The notes beneath the pieces are model-generated. The model had not been told where the DNA came from, did no database searches, and worked only from the letters and a program-made list of their open reading frames with translations. Shown piece by piece: positions 1 through 7,562 of a DNA stretch of 64,000 bases. The stretch's first letter is position 1. Every line of letters starts with the position of its first letter. The DNA comes from Geothrix terrae (lineage in GTDB: Bacteria > Acidobacteriota > Holophagae > Holophagales > Holophagaceae). The stretch lies in NCBI RefSeq assembly GCF_022808775.1, contig NZ_JAKZLA010000001.1, forward strand, positions 124,001 to 188,000, given 5' to 3'. The translations under genes were made by a program, and so were the position numbers.

Positions 1-26
1 CCCGTGAGGGTGGTGAAGGGGAGCAT
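1..26 (-). CDS. leuD: 3-isopropylmalate dehydratase small subunit, N-terminal fragment (runs off the window)
   Basis: Only the first eight codons and part of a ninth are in the window. On the minus strand the leuC stop codon and a new ATG share one base (TGATG), and the ATG opens a frame reading MLPFTTLT. This resembles the usual LeuD start (M-x-PF-x-x-LTG). LeuD is the small subunit that pairs with LeuC in the isomerisation of isopropylmalate. The one-base overlap implies translational coupling with leuC. The identification rests on eight residues plus the invariable leuC-leuD context. Confidence 0.75.
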
Positions 27-1435
27 CAGGCCTCCAGCAGACGGCGGACGTCGGTGAAGTGGCCCGCCACGGCGGCGGCGGCGGCCATGGCCGGGCTCAC
101 GAGGTGGGTGCGGCTGCCGCGGCCCTGGCGGCCCTCGAAGTTGCGGTTGCTGGTGCTGGCACAGCGCACGCCGGCCTCGAGCCGGTCCTCGTTCATGCCG
201 AGGCACATGCTGCAGCCGGGCTGGCGCCACTCGAAGCCAGCCTCGAGGAAGACGCGGTCCAGGCCCTCGGCCTCGGCCTGGCGCTTCACCAGGCCCGAGC
301 CGGGCACCACCAGGGCCCGCACACCCGGAGCCACCTTCCGGCCCCGCGCCACGCCCGCGGCCTCGCGGAGATCCTCGATGCGGCCGTTGGTGCAGGAGCC
401 GATGAACACGGCCTGGATGCCGATGGCCTCCATGGGCGTGCCCGGCTCCAGGCTCATGTACTCCAGGGCGCGGAGGATGGCCTCTCGTTCATCGGCGTTG
501 CGGGCGTGGGCGGGGTCAGGCACGCGGCCCGTGATGTCCGTGACCCACTGGGGACTGGTGCCCCAGGTGACCTGGGGGGCCATGTCGCGGAGGTCGACGA
601 CCACCTCCTGATCGAAGACCGCGTCGGGATCGGATGCGAGGGTGCGCCAGTGGGCGACGGCGGCGTCCCAGAGGGCCTCCTTCGGCGCCAGAGGCCGGCC
701 GGCCACATAGGCGAAGGTGGTGTCGTCCGGGGCCACCAGGCCCGCCCGGGCGCCGCCCTCGATGCTCATGTTGCAGAGGGTCATGCGGCCCTCCATGGTG
801 AGGGCGCGGACGGCGGGGCCCGTGTACTCCATCACGCAGCCCGTGCCGCCGGCGGTGCCGATCTGGCCGATGAGGCGCAGGGCCATGTCCTTGGCGCCAG
901 TACCGGCGGGCAGGGTGCCCTCGAAGCGCACCCGCAGGTTCTTCGAGCGGCGCTGGGGCAGGGTCTGAGTGGCCATGACGTGCTCCACCTCGCTGGTGCC
1001 GATGCCGAAGGCCAGGGCCCCGAAGGCGCCGTGGGTGCTGGTGTGGCTGTCACCGCAGACCACGGTGGTGCCCGGCAGCGTGAAGCCCTGCTCCGGACCT
1101 ACCACGTGGACGATGCCCTGGCGGTCGTCCAGGAGGGGGATGTAGGGCACGCCGTGGGCCTTCACGTTGGCCTCAAGGGCTTCCACCTGGAGGCGGCAGG
1201 TCTCGTCGGAGATGCCCTTCTCCCGGTCCCGGGTGGGCACGTTGTGGTCCGCCACCGAGAGGATCTGCGCCGGCCGGCGCAGGGCGCGCCCGGCCAGGAC
1301 GAGACCTTCGAAGGCCTGGGGGCTGGTGACCTCGTGGACCAGGTGGCGGTCGATGTAGATCAGGCTGGTGCCGTCGGCGCGGGTGGCCACCAGGTGCTCG
1401 TCCCAGATCTTGTCGTAGAGGGTGCGCGGGCTCAT
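26..1435 (-). CDS. leuC: 3-isopropylmalate dehydratase large subunit
   Basis: A cytoplasmic 4Fe-4S aconitase-family enzyme (469 residues, normal LeuC length) that converts 2-isopropylmalate to 3-isopropylmalate in leucine synthesis, together with LeuD. The N-terminus ([14 protein letters not shown]) is typical. [15 protein letters not shown] and the cysteine stretches FIGSCTNGR and PGCSMCLG supply the expected cluster-binding cysteines. The ATG overlaps the stop of the lysR gene as ATGA, and the stop overlaps leuD by one base. lysR-leuC-leuD therefore look like one translationally coupled unit, divergent from leuA and presumably under the LysR protein encoded first. Confidence 0.97.
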   Translation of the reverse strand: MSPRTLYDKIWDEHLVATRADGTSLIYIDRHLVHEVTSPQAFEGLVLAGRALRRPAQILSVADHNVPTRDREKGISDETCRLQVEALEANVKAHGVPYIPLLDDRQGIVHVVGPEQGFTLPGTTVVCGDSHTSTHGAFGALAFGIGTSEVEHVMATQTLPQRRSKNLRVRFEGTLPAGTGAKDMALRLIGQIGTAGGTGCVMEYTGPAVRALTMEGRMTLCNMSIEGGARAGLVAPDDTTFAYVAGRPLAPKEALWDAAVAHWRTLASDPDAVFDQEVVVDLRDMAPQVTWGTSPQWVTDITGRVPDPAHARNADEREAILRALEYMSLEPGTPMEAIGIQAVFIGSCTNGRIEDLREAAGVARGRKVAPGVRALVVPGSGLVKRQAEAEGLDRVFLEAGFEWRQPGCSMCLGMNEDRLEAGVRCASTSNRNFEGRQGRGSRTHLVSPAMAAAAAVAGHFTDVRRLLEA

Positions 1436-2352
1436 GGGCTCTTCCTTGCTGGAGCGGAGTCGGGGTGGTCGAAGTCGATGGCGCGGATCAGGTCGAGGAA
1501 GGCCCTCGTGGCGGGGGACAGGGCCGCCTCGCGGCGGGTGACGATGCGGATGAGCTTCTCCACCTGGAGCTCGCGGACGGGGATCTCCACCACCCGGCCC
1601 TCGCGGACGGCCGCTGTGGTGGTCATGCGGGGCAGGATGGCCAGCCCGGCCCCCAGACTCACGAATTCGAGGATGGTGGCGATGGAGGCCAGCTCCATGG
1701 TGAGACGGAGCGGGGTGTTGCAGCGGGCGAACAGCTCGATGATGGCGGTCCGGGTGGGCGTGGGCGCGTTGTGGGCCACGAAGCGCTCCTCCCCCAGGTC
1801 CGTGATGCTGACGTTCTTCCGCTTCGCCAGTCGATGCCCGGGCGGGACCACCAGCACCATGCGGTCCCGGTGGATCACCTCGCTCACCAGCTCAGGGTGG
1901 AGGGCGTCGTAGGAGACGAAGCCCACGTCCAGCCGGCGTTCCAGCACCTCGGTGGGGATGCGCTCTGATGTCTGGCGGTAGGCCTGGATCTTGATGGCGG
2001 GCCAGGCCTGCTGGTAGGCCAGGAGGATCCGGGGGAGCAGGAACTCGGACACGCTCTCATTGGCGCCCACGTTGAGACGGCCCTGCTGGAGGCCCTTCAG
2101 GGCCCCGAAGGTGTCGAGGATCTCCTGCCGCAGGTCGAACATGCGCTGCGCCAGGGGGAGCAAGGTGGCGCCCGCGTCCGTGAGCGTGCCGCCCTTGGTC
2201 GTGCGGTCCACCAGGGTCTCGCCCAGCTCCTCCTCGAGGCGCTTCAGGGCGAGGCTCACGGCGGGCTGGGTGCGGAAGAGACGCTCCGCCGCGCGGGAGA
2301 AGCTCTTCTCGCGCGCGACCACCAGGAACGTTTCCAGCTGTCCGAGGTCCAT
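1432..2352 (-). CDS. LysR-family transcriptional regulator, probable leucine/branched-chain regulator
   Basis: A 306-residue LysR-type regulator. The N-terminal winged helix-turn-helix (about residues 1-60, [20 protein letters not shown] with [14 protein letters not shown] following) leads into a periplasmic-binding-protein-like effector domain. The gene is first in a leftward lysR-leuC-leuD unit and faces leuA across a 132-bp gap that holds a T-N11-A palindrome, the classic LysR operator form. Many bacteria control leu genes with a LysR protein that senses 2-isopropylmalate (LeuO or CmbR-like logic). That role here is inferred from position only. The sequence does not name the ligand. Confidence 0.9.
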   Translation of the reverse strand: MDLGQLETFLVVAREKSFSRAAERLFRTQPAVSLALKRLEEELGETLVDRTTKGGTLTDAGATLLPLAQRMFDLRQEILDTFGALKGLQQGRLNVGANESVSEFLLPRILLAYQQAWPAIKIQAYRQTSERIPTEVLERRLDVGFVSYDALHPELVSEVIHRDRMVLVVPPGHRLAKRKNVSITDLGEERFVAHNAPTPTRTAIIELFARCNTPLRLTMELASIATILEFVSLGAGLAILPRMTTTAAVREGRVVEIPVRELQVEKLIRIVTRREAALSPATRAFLDLIRAIDFDHPDSAPARKSP

Positions 2353-2380
2353 GGACCCTCCGTCGGGAAGTGTAGGGTTT

Positions 2381-2393
2381 TAAGTATTACTTA
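2381..2393. promoter_or_regulatory. Candidate LysR operator, 13-bp perfect palindrome TAAGTATTACTTA
   Basis: TAAGTA-T-TACTTA is a perfect odd-centred inverted repeat that fits the LysR-type T-N11-A rule. It lies 29 bp upstream of the lysR ATG and 92 bp upstream of leuA, in a short AT-rich patch unlike the GC-rich surroundings. A second, overlapping inverted repeat (ATTAC-N4-GTAAT, 2386-2399) extends the site toward leuA. Control of both divergent units is inferred. Confidence 0.6.
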
Positions 2394-2434
2394 TGTAATC
2401 ATAAAAAAAATTAAATGTATTTATGGGTTGGACT

Positions 2435-2458
2435 GGAGGATCTTTTGGTGATCCCTCC
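2435..2458 (+). promoter_or_regulatory. Stem-loop in the leuA 5' leader
   Basis: GGAGGATC (2435-2442) can pair with GATCCCTCC (2450-2458) with one bulged C, leaving a loop of seven bases. It ends 26 bp before the leuA ATG and just ahead of the AGGAG ribosome binding site. It has no T-tract and no leader ORF, so it is not a clear attenuator. An effect on leuA translation or mRNA stability is only a possibility. Confidence 0.3.
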
Positions 2459-2484
2459 GGCCCCGGCCGGTCCAGGAGTCCTTT

Positions 2485-4047
2485 ATGGGCAGTGAGCGGA
2501 TCGCCATTTTCGACACCACCCTCCGCGACGGAGAGCAGTCGCCCGGCTGCAGCATGAACCTGGACGAGAAGCTGCTGATGGCGCGCCAGCTGGAGGCGCT
2601 GGGCGTGGATGTCATCGAGGCCGGCTTCCCGGTGGCCTCCGAGGATGACTTCGCCGCCGTGCAGGCCGTGGCCCGCGAATGCCGGAAACCCGTCATCGCC
2701 GCCCTCTGCCGCGCCCTTCCCAAGGACATCGAACGGGCCTGGCAGGCGGTCTCCGGTGCCGCCCGGCCGCGCATCCACACCTTTCTGGCCACCTCGGACA
2801 TCCACCTGGAGTACAAGCTCCAGAAGTCCCGCGAAGAGGCCCTGGCCATGATCCGCGAGGGCGTGCGCACGGCCAAGGGCTTCACGCCGGACGTGGAGTT
2901 CTCCGCCGAGGACGCCACTCGCAGCGACTGGGACTTCCTGGTGGCGGTGTTCACCGCGGCCATCGAGGAGGGGGCGACGGTCCTCAACGTGCCCGACACC
3001 GTGGGCTACACCGTGCCCGACGAGTACGGCCGCCTCATCCGGTACCTGCGGGACAAGGTCCCGGGCATTGACGGCGTCACCATCAGCGTCCACTGCCACA
3101 ACGACCTGGGCCTGGCGGTAGCGAACTCCCTGGCGGCGGTGGCCGCGGGGGCCCGCCAGGTGGAGTGCACCGTGAACGGCATCGGCGAGCGGGCCGGCAA
3201 CGCCGCCCTCGAGGAAGTCGTCATGGCGCTGTCCGTGCGCCGGGACGCGATGCCCTACGAGACGGGCATCCACCGGGAGGCCATCACACGCGCCAGCCAG
3301 ACCCTGGCCAACATCACCGGCGTCCAGGTGCAGCCCAACAAGGCCATCGTGGGCCGGAACGCCTTCGCCCACGAGAGTGGCATCCACCAGCACGGCATGC
3401 TGAGCCACCGCTCCACCTACGAGATCATGACCCCCGAATCCGTCGGGGCGAACCGCACGAGCCTGGTGCTGGGCAAGCACTCGGGCCGCCACGCCCTGGG
3501 CAAGCGCTTCGAGGAGCTGGGCTACCCCCTGGACAAGGGGGCCCTGGAGAAGGCCTACAAGCTCTTCACCAAGCTCAGCGACCAGAAGAAGGAGATCTTC
3601 GACGAGGACCTCCTGACCATCGTGCGCGACGGACTCACGCATATTCCCGAGGCCTTCAAGCTCCGCGCGGTGCAGGCCACGGCTGGCACCGCCATGTTCG
3701 CGACGGCCCTGGTCACCCTGGCCGGCGAGGCGGGAGAGGCCACGGAGACCGCCATGGGCGACGGCCCGGTGAACGCGGTCTTCGCGGCGGTGGACAAGCT
3801 CACGGGCCTGAAGGGGAAGCTGGTGGATTTCCGCGTGTATTCCATCACGGGCGGCGCGGACGCGGTGGGGGAGGTGTTCGTCCAGGTCGAGTTCGGCGGC
3901 GTCGTCCAAGGGGGGAAGGGCGCCAGCACGGACATTGTCGAGGCCAGCGCCCGGGCCTACCTGAACGCCTCCAACAAGGTGCTGTTCGCCCGCCGCTCCG
4001 CCGAGACACCCGCCGCTGGTCCCGTCCGCCGCCAGGGGGTGATGTGA
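2485..4047 (+). CDS. leuA: 2-isopropylmalate synthase
   Basis: Condenses acetyl-CoA with 2-oxoisovalerate, the committed step of leucine synthesis. The 520-residue length matches the long LeuA type with a C-terminal allosteric leucine-binding domain (about residues 390-510). The catalytic barrel shows [11 protein letters not shown] at residues 10-20 and the metal-binding VHCHND with His203 and His205. The ATG at 2485 has AGGAG eight bases upstream. It is the first gene of the rightward leu unit. Its stop overlaps the next small ORF as ATGA. Feedback by leucine is known for the family. Confidence 0.97.
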   Translation: MGSERIAIFDTTLRDGEQSPGCSMNLDEKLLMARQLEALGVDVIEAGFPVASEDDFAAVQAVARECRKPVIAALCRALPKDIERAWQAVSGAARPRIHTFLATSDIHLEYKLQKSREEALAMIREGVRTAKGFTPDVEFSAEDATRSDWDFLVAVFTAAIEEGATVLNVPDTVGYTVPDEYGRLIRYLRDKVPGIDGVTISVHCHNDLGLAVANSLAAVAAGARQVECTVNGIGERAGNAALEEVVMALSVRRDAMPYETGIHREAITRASQTLANITGVQVQPNKAIVGRNAFAHESGIHQHGMLSHRSTYEIMTPESVGANRTSLVLGKHSGRHALGKRFEELGYPLDKGALEKAYKLFTKLSDQKKEIFDEDLLTIVRDGLTHIPEAFKLRAVQATAGTAMFATALVTLAGEAGEATETAMGDGPVNAVFAAVDKLTGLKGKLVDFRVYSITGGADAVGEVFVQVEFGGVVQGGKGASTDIVEASARAYLNASNKVLFARRSAETPAAGPVRRQGVM

Positions 4048-4178
4048 TGAAGGAAATCCTGCCGCAAGGCCTTGAATCCGCCGACGCCAGGACGGACATT
4101 GCCGTCCAGGCCGCCGCGCTGCCCGCCCCGTCCCCAGAGGATGGAGCGGACCCTGATCAGTACCTGTGGGGAGTCTGA
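4047..4178 (+). CDS. 43-residue ORF between leuA and leuB, function unknown
   Basis: The ATG overlaps the leuA stop (ATGA) and the TGA ends two bases before the leuB GTG, so the frame fills the gap exactly. The product starts [16 protein letters not shown], has an Ala/Pro-rich middle and ends DPDQYLWGV. It has no membrane segment or signal peptide. The leuB ribosome binding site lies inside its last codons, so translating it would couple leuA to leuB. It could be a real small protein or only a coupling ORF. It is too short for a family call. Confidence 0.45.
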   Translation: MKEILPQGLESADARTDIAVQAAALPAPSPEDGADPDQYLWGV

Positions 4179-4180
4179 AC

Positions 4181-5317
4181 GTGGAAGCCCGCATCACCCT
4201 TCTTCCCGGCGACGGCGTGGGCCCCGAGGTGGTCCGCGAGGCGGCCGCCTGCCTCACCGCTGTGGCCAAGGCCTTCGGCCACCAGTTCCACCTGGAGGAA
4301 GCCCTGATCGGTGGCGCGGCCGTGGACGCCACGGGGGATCCGCTGCCGGCGGACACCCTCGCCACATGCCAGGCCGGCCATGCGGTGCTCCTGGGCGCCG
4401 TGGGCGGGCCCGCCTGGGATCGCCACCCGCGCGAGCAGCGTCCCGAGTCGGGTCTGCTGCGCCTGCGGCGCGCCCTGGGCCTCTACGCCAACCTGCGCCC
4501 CGTCAAGGTCCACCCCGCCCTGGAGGACGCCTCGCCCCTCCGCCCGGAGGTGGTCCACGGCACGGACCTGATGATCGTCCGAGAGCTGGGCGGCGGCCTC
4601 TATTTCGGAGAGCCCCGGTCCTTCTCGGAGGAGCGGGCCGTGAACACGCTGCCGTACACCCGCACCGAGGTCGAGCAGGTCGCCCGGGTGGCCTTCGAGC
4701 TGGCCGCCGGCCGCCGCCGCAGGCTGGTGTCCGTGGACAAGGCCAACGTGCTGGAGACCTCCCGCCTCTGGCGGCACGTGGTGGATGAGCTGGCTCCGGC
4801 CTATCCCACGGTCAAGGTCTCCCACGCCTATGTGGACAGCTTCGCCATGGCCCTCATCACCCGGCCCCGCGACTTCGACGTGGTGCTGACGGAGAACCTC
4901 TTCGGGGACATCCTCAGCGACGAGGCCGCGGTACTCGCGGGCTCGCTGGGCCTGCTGCCCTCGGCCAGCCTGGGCGGTCCCGTGGGCCTCTACGAGCCCA
5001 TCCACGGCTCCGCGCCGGACATCGCCGGGAAGGATGCGGCGAACCCCATCGGGACCATCCTCTCCGCGGCCATGCTCCTCCGCCACAGCCTCCGGCTCGA
5101 GGCCGAGGCCCGGGCCCTGGAATCCGCGGTGGACCGCGTCCTCAAGGGCGGCCATGGCACCTCGGACCTGGGAGGCCTCAAGCACCACCACGGCACCCAG
5201 GCCCTGGGCGCCAAGATCCGCGACGCCATCCGCCCCCCCGGCGCCAAGGGGGCCCGGCTGGCCGACTCCGCCTACGCCTGGTGTGGTTCGCCCGAGGGTG
5301 CCCGCAGCCATCTCTGA
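4181..5317 (+). CDS. leuB: 3-isopropylmalate dehydrogenase
   Basis: NAD-dependent oxidative decarboxylation of 3-isopropylmalate to 2-oxoisocaproate, the third step of leucine synthesis. The protein has 378 residues, and the N-terminus [14 protein letters not shown] and the late motif [20 protein letters not shown] are diagnostic. I place the start at GTG 4181, seven bases after GGGGAG. An in-frame GTG at 4166 would add five residues but lies inside the upstream small ORF and has no better site. It follows leuA and precedes the ilv attenuators by 39 bp, so read-through into ilv is possible. Confidence 0.95.
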   Translation: MEARITLLPGDGVGPEVVREAAACLTAVAKAFGHQFHLEEALIGGAAVDATGDPLPADTLATCQAGHAVLLGAVGGPAWDRHPREQRPESGLLRLRRALGLYANLRPVKVHPALEDASPLRPEVVHGTDLMIVRELGGGLYFGEPRSFSEERAVNTLPYTRTEVEQVARVAFELAAGRRRRLVSVDKANVLETSRLWRHVVDELAPAYPTVKVSHAYVDSFAMALITRPRDFDVVLTENLFGDILSDEAAVLAGSLGLLPSASLGGPVGLYEPIHGSAPDIAGKDAANPIGTILSAAMLLRHSLRLEAEARALESAVDRVLKGGHGTSDLGGLKHHHGTQALGAKIRDAIRPPGAKGARLADSAYAWCGSPEGARSHL

Positions 5318-5356
5318 TCTTCAACCGCCCCATTCCTCCGTCCGGAAACCCAACCC

Positions 5357-5461
5357 ATGCCTGCCACCTTTGCCCGCATCGACGTGATCCCGCCCTTCCG
5401 AGTGCGGGCCATCGTCGTGATTACCGGGCTGCCCGGGCTGGTACTGCGGCTGGCGGGCTAG
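5357..5461 (+). CDS. Leader peptide 1 (34 codons) of the leu-ilv attenuator
   Basis: A short ORF starts 39 bp after the leuB stop. The C-terminal half is IVVITGLPGLVLRL, so ten of fourteen residues are Ile, Val or Leu. The control run uses ATT and GTA, codons rare in the neighbouring genes, which favour ATC and GTG. The stop codon TAG touches the antiterminator arm of the following hairpin set. This is the layout of classical ribosome-mediated attenuation. No strong ribosome binding site is visible. The ORF may be served by the leuA-leuB transcript. Confidence 0.75.
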   Translation: MPATFARIDVIPPFRVRAIVVITGLPGLVLRLAG

Positions 5462-5517
5462 GGGCGGGGACGGCAGCTTCCGGATCCCGGCCCCGCACCT
5501 CCAGGCGGGGCCTTTCT
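5461..5517 (+). terminator. Attenuator 1: competing antiterminator and terminator hairpins
   Basis: The terminator is GGCCCCGC (5489-5496) with GCGGGGCC (5505-5512), eight perfect pairs and an 8-base loop, followed by TTTCT. The alternative fold pairs GGGGCGGGG (5461-5469) with 5485-5494, with one bulged G and one G-U pair, and consumes the terminator's left arm. A ribosome stopped at the leader TAG would cover the 5' arm and allow termination. Stalling at the Ile/Val/Leu run would leave it free. The folds were worked out by eye, without energies. Confidence 0.75.
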
Positions 5518-5592
5518 ACATCGGCCCGACCCCCTTCGAAATCGATTCTCCTGAGGATTCCCATGACCCCCCCATATGGCCTGACTTCCCGG

Positions 5593-5620
5593 TTGACTTT
5601 TCCCGCGGGATCCCTAAAAC
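5593..5620 (+). promoter_or_regulatory. Candidate sigma-70 promoter for the second leader and the ilv operon
   Basis: TTGACT (5593-5598) and TAAAAC (5615-5620) are separated by 16 bp, with five and four matches to the consensus hexamers. Transcription would begin near 5626-5628, only two to four bases before the leader-2 ATG at 5630, so the leader peptide would be translated from an essentially leaderless mRNA. It lies downstream of attenuator 1 and so gives ilv an independent entry point. Confidence 0.5.
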
Positions 5621-5629
5621 TCGTCGCCC

Positions 5630-5755
5630 ATGAGCCTCTCCCACCTCGACCACTCGGCTGCTGCGGCGATGTCGCCCGCAGTGGCGCGCCCCGTGGCCGA
5701 CCTGGTGGCCATTCCCGCCGTGCTGATTATTAGCGGCGAGGTGGGGGCCCCCTAG
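5630..5755 (+). CDS. ilvL: Leader peptide 2 (41 codons) of the ilv attenuator
   Basis: A 41-residue ORF that directly precedes a terminator-like hairpin in front of ilvD. Its second half (VARPVADLVAIPAVLIISG) is rich in Val, Leu and Ile. It contains tandem ATT-ATT Ile codons 33-34, rare in this GC-rich genome, six bases before the antiterminator 5' arm. When the ribosome reaches TAG it would cover that arm. The position of the regulatory codons and stop fits the E. coli ilv/leu attenuation model. The symbol ilvL is given by analogy, since leader peptides are not conserved in sequence. Confidence 0.8.
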   Translation: MSLSHLDHSAAAAMSPAVARPVADLVAIPAVLIISGEVGAP

Positions 5756-5810
5756 ACGTTCTCGGAACCAACCGAAACCGGCCCCGCACCTCGAACGATG
5801 CGGGGCCTTT
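5737..5810 (+). terminator. Attenuator 2: competing antiterminator and terminator hairpins before ilvD
   Basis: The terminator is GGCCCCGCA (5780-5788) with TGCGGGGCC (5799-5807), nine perfect pairs and a 10-base loop, then TTT. The antiterminator is CGAGGTGGGGGCC (5737-5749) with 5780-5793, thirteen pairs with a single bulged G at 5786. Both folds use 5780-5788 and are mutually exclusive. The left antiterminator arm lies inside the last codons of leader 2. The terminator stem is nearly identical to that of attenuator 1, which suggests duplication. Confidence 0.82.
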
Positions 5811-5863
5811 CCACATCTGGTCCTGTCATCCCCGAGGTCGGTGGCCTTCCACAGAGGAAGACC

Positions 5864-7552
5864 ATGTCAGACGCAGGACAACCCCTCAACCGCCGCAGCC
5901 GGGTCATCACCCAGGGGCCCGATCGCGCCCCGGCCCGGGCCATGCTCAAGGCCATCGGCTTCACGGACGAGGACCTGGCGAAGCCCATCATCGGCATTGC
6001 GAACACCTGGACCGAGATCGGCCCCTGCAACTACCACCTGCAGGAGCTGGCGGAGCGCGTGAAGGCCGGCGTCCGCGCCGCTGGCGGCACGCCCATGGAG
6101 TTCTGCACGGTCTCCATCAGCGACGGCATCACCATGGGCACCGAGGGCATGAAGGCCTCCCTGGTGAGCCGCGAGGTCATCGCCGATTCCATCGAGCTGG
6201 TGGCCCGGGGCAACGCCTTCGACGCGCTGGTCTGCCTCTCCGGCTGCGACAAGACCAACCCCGGCGTGGCCATGGCCCTGGCCCGCCTGGACATCCCTGG
6301 CCTGATCCTCTACGGCGGCTCCACGGCCTCGGGGCACTGCGGCGGCAAGGACCTCACGGTGCAGGACGTCTTCGAGGCCGTGGGGGCCCACAGCGCCGGC
6401 CGCCTGGACGACGCGGGCCTGAAGGAAGTGGAGGATGCCGCCTGTCCCGGCGCCGGTGCCTGTGGCGGCCAGTTCACCGCCAACACCATGTCCGCCAGCC
6501 TGGAGCTCCTCGGCCTGAGCCCCATGGGCCTCAACGGCATTCCCGCGGAGGATCCCCGCAAGGGCGAGGCCGCCGAGACTTGCGGGCGCCTGGTGATGGA
6601 GCTGTTGAAGCGCGACCTGCGTCCCAGCGCCATCCTCACCCGCGAGGCCTTCGAGAACGCCGTGGCGGCCGTGGCAGCGACGGGCGGCTCCACCAACGCT
6701 GTGCTGCACTACCTGGCCCTGGCCAGGGAGGCGGGCGTGCCCTTCACGCTGGAGGACTTCGACCGCGTCAGCGCGCGCACCCCGCTGCTGGCGGACATGA
6801 AGCCCGGCGGGCGCTTCATGGCGCCGGACCTCTACGCCGCCGGCGGCATCCGCCTGGTGGCCAACCGCCTGCTGGAGGGCGGGCTCATCCACGGCGCGGC
6901 CCTGACCGTGACCGGCCGCACGCTGGGCGAGGAACTGGCCGGCGCGCTGGAGACGCCCGGGCAGGAGGTGGTGCGACCCTTCGACCGGCCTCTGAAGCCC
7001 AGCGGCGGCCTCGTGATCCTGCGGGGCAGCCTGGCGCCGGAGGGCTGCGTCATCAAGGTGGCGGGTCACGAGCGCCTTCACCACACGGGCCCCGCCCGCG
7101 TCTTCGAGCACGAGGAGGACGCCTTCGCGGCCGTGCAGGCAGGCCGCATCGACCCCGGCGACGTGGTGGTGATCCGCTACGAGGGCCCGAAGGGCGGTCC
7201 CGGCATGCGTGAGATGCTGGGGGTCACGGCGGCCCTGGTGGGCGCCGGCCTCGGCGAATCCGTGGCGCTCCTCACGGACGGCCGGTTCTCCGGGGCCACC
7301 CGGGGCCTCATGGCGGGCCATGTGTCCCCGGAGGCGGCCGTAGGCGGCCCCATCGCCCTGGTGCGCGAGGGCGACACGGTGGTCTTCGACATCCCCTCCC
7401 GCCGCCTGGACCTGAAGGTGCCGGAGGCGGAGCTGGCGAGGCGCCGGGCCGAGTGGAAGGCCCCGGCGCCACGCTACCGGACGGGGGTCTTCGCCAAGTA
7501 CGCCGCCACGGTCGCCAGCGCGGCCGAGGGCGCCATCACCCTGGCCCAGTGA
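5864..7552 (+). CDS. ilvD: Dihydroxy-acid dehydratase
   Basis: Dehydrates dihydroxyisovalerate and dihydroxymethylvalerate to the 2-oxoacid precursors of valine and isoleucine. From ATG 5864 the protein has 562 residues, the usual IlvD length, and AGAGGA lies ahead of this start. An in-frame ATG at 5798 falls inside the attenuator-2 terminator stem, so I reject it. Candidate Fe-S cysteines are Cys55 (IGPCNYH), Cys128 (LSGCDKTNP) and Cys200 (GAGACGGQF). It is the first structural gene after the tandem attenuators and is followed ten bases later by ilvB. Confidence 0.97.
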   Translation: MSDAGQPLNRRSRVITQGPDRAPARAMLKAIGFTDEDLAKPIIGIANTWTEIGPCNYHLQELAERVKAGVRAAGGTPMEFCTVSISDGITMGTEGMKASLVSREVIADSIELVARGNAFDALVCLSGCDKTNPGVAMALARLDIPGLILYGGSTASGHCGGKDLTVQDVFEAVGAHSAGRLDDAGLKEVEDAACPGAGACGGQFTANTMSASLELLGLSPMGLNGIPAEDPRKGEAAETCGRLVMELLKRDLRPSAILTREAFENAVAAVAATGGSTNAVLHYLALAREAGVPFTLEDFDRVSARTPLLADMKPGGRFMAPDLYAAGGIRLVANRLLEGGLIHGAALTVTGRTLGEELAGALETPGQEVVRPFDRPLKPSGGLVILRGSLAPEGCVIKVAGHERLHHTGPARVFEHEEDAFAAVQAGRIDPGDVVVIRYEGPKGGPGMREMLGVTAALVGAGLGESVALLTDGRFSGATRGLMAGHVSPEAAVGGPIALVREGDTVVFDIPSRRLDLKVPEAELARRRAEWKAPAPRYRTGVFAKYAATVASAAEGAITLAQ

Positions 7553-7562
7553 AGGAGGAACC

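Noticed and set aside
2380-4365. 661-codon minus-strand frame opposite leuA
   Set aside because: It is an antisense shadow. leuA is unambiguous on the plus strand.
5281-5733. Frame overlapping both attenuators, including an ATG at 5563 with a good ribosome binding site (GAGG)
   Set aside because: The product is Pro/Arg-rich and shows no family features. The leader peptides and hairpins explain the sequence better. The ATG at 5563 remains a weak possibility for a third short ORF.
5798-5863. Upstream start of ilvD at ATG 5798
   Set aside because: It lies inside the right arm of the attenuator-2 terminator and has no ribosome binding site. ATG 5864 gives the normal protein.
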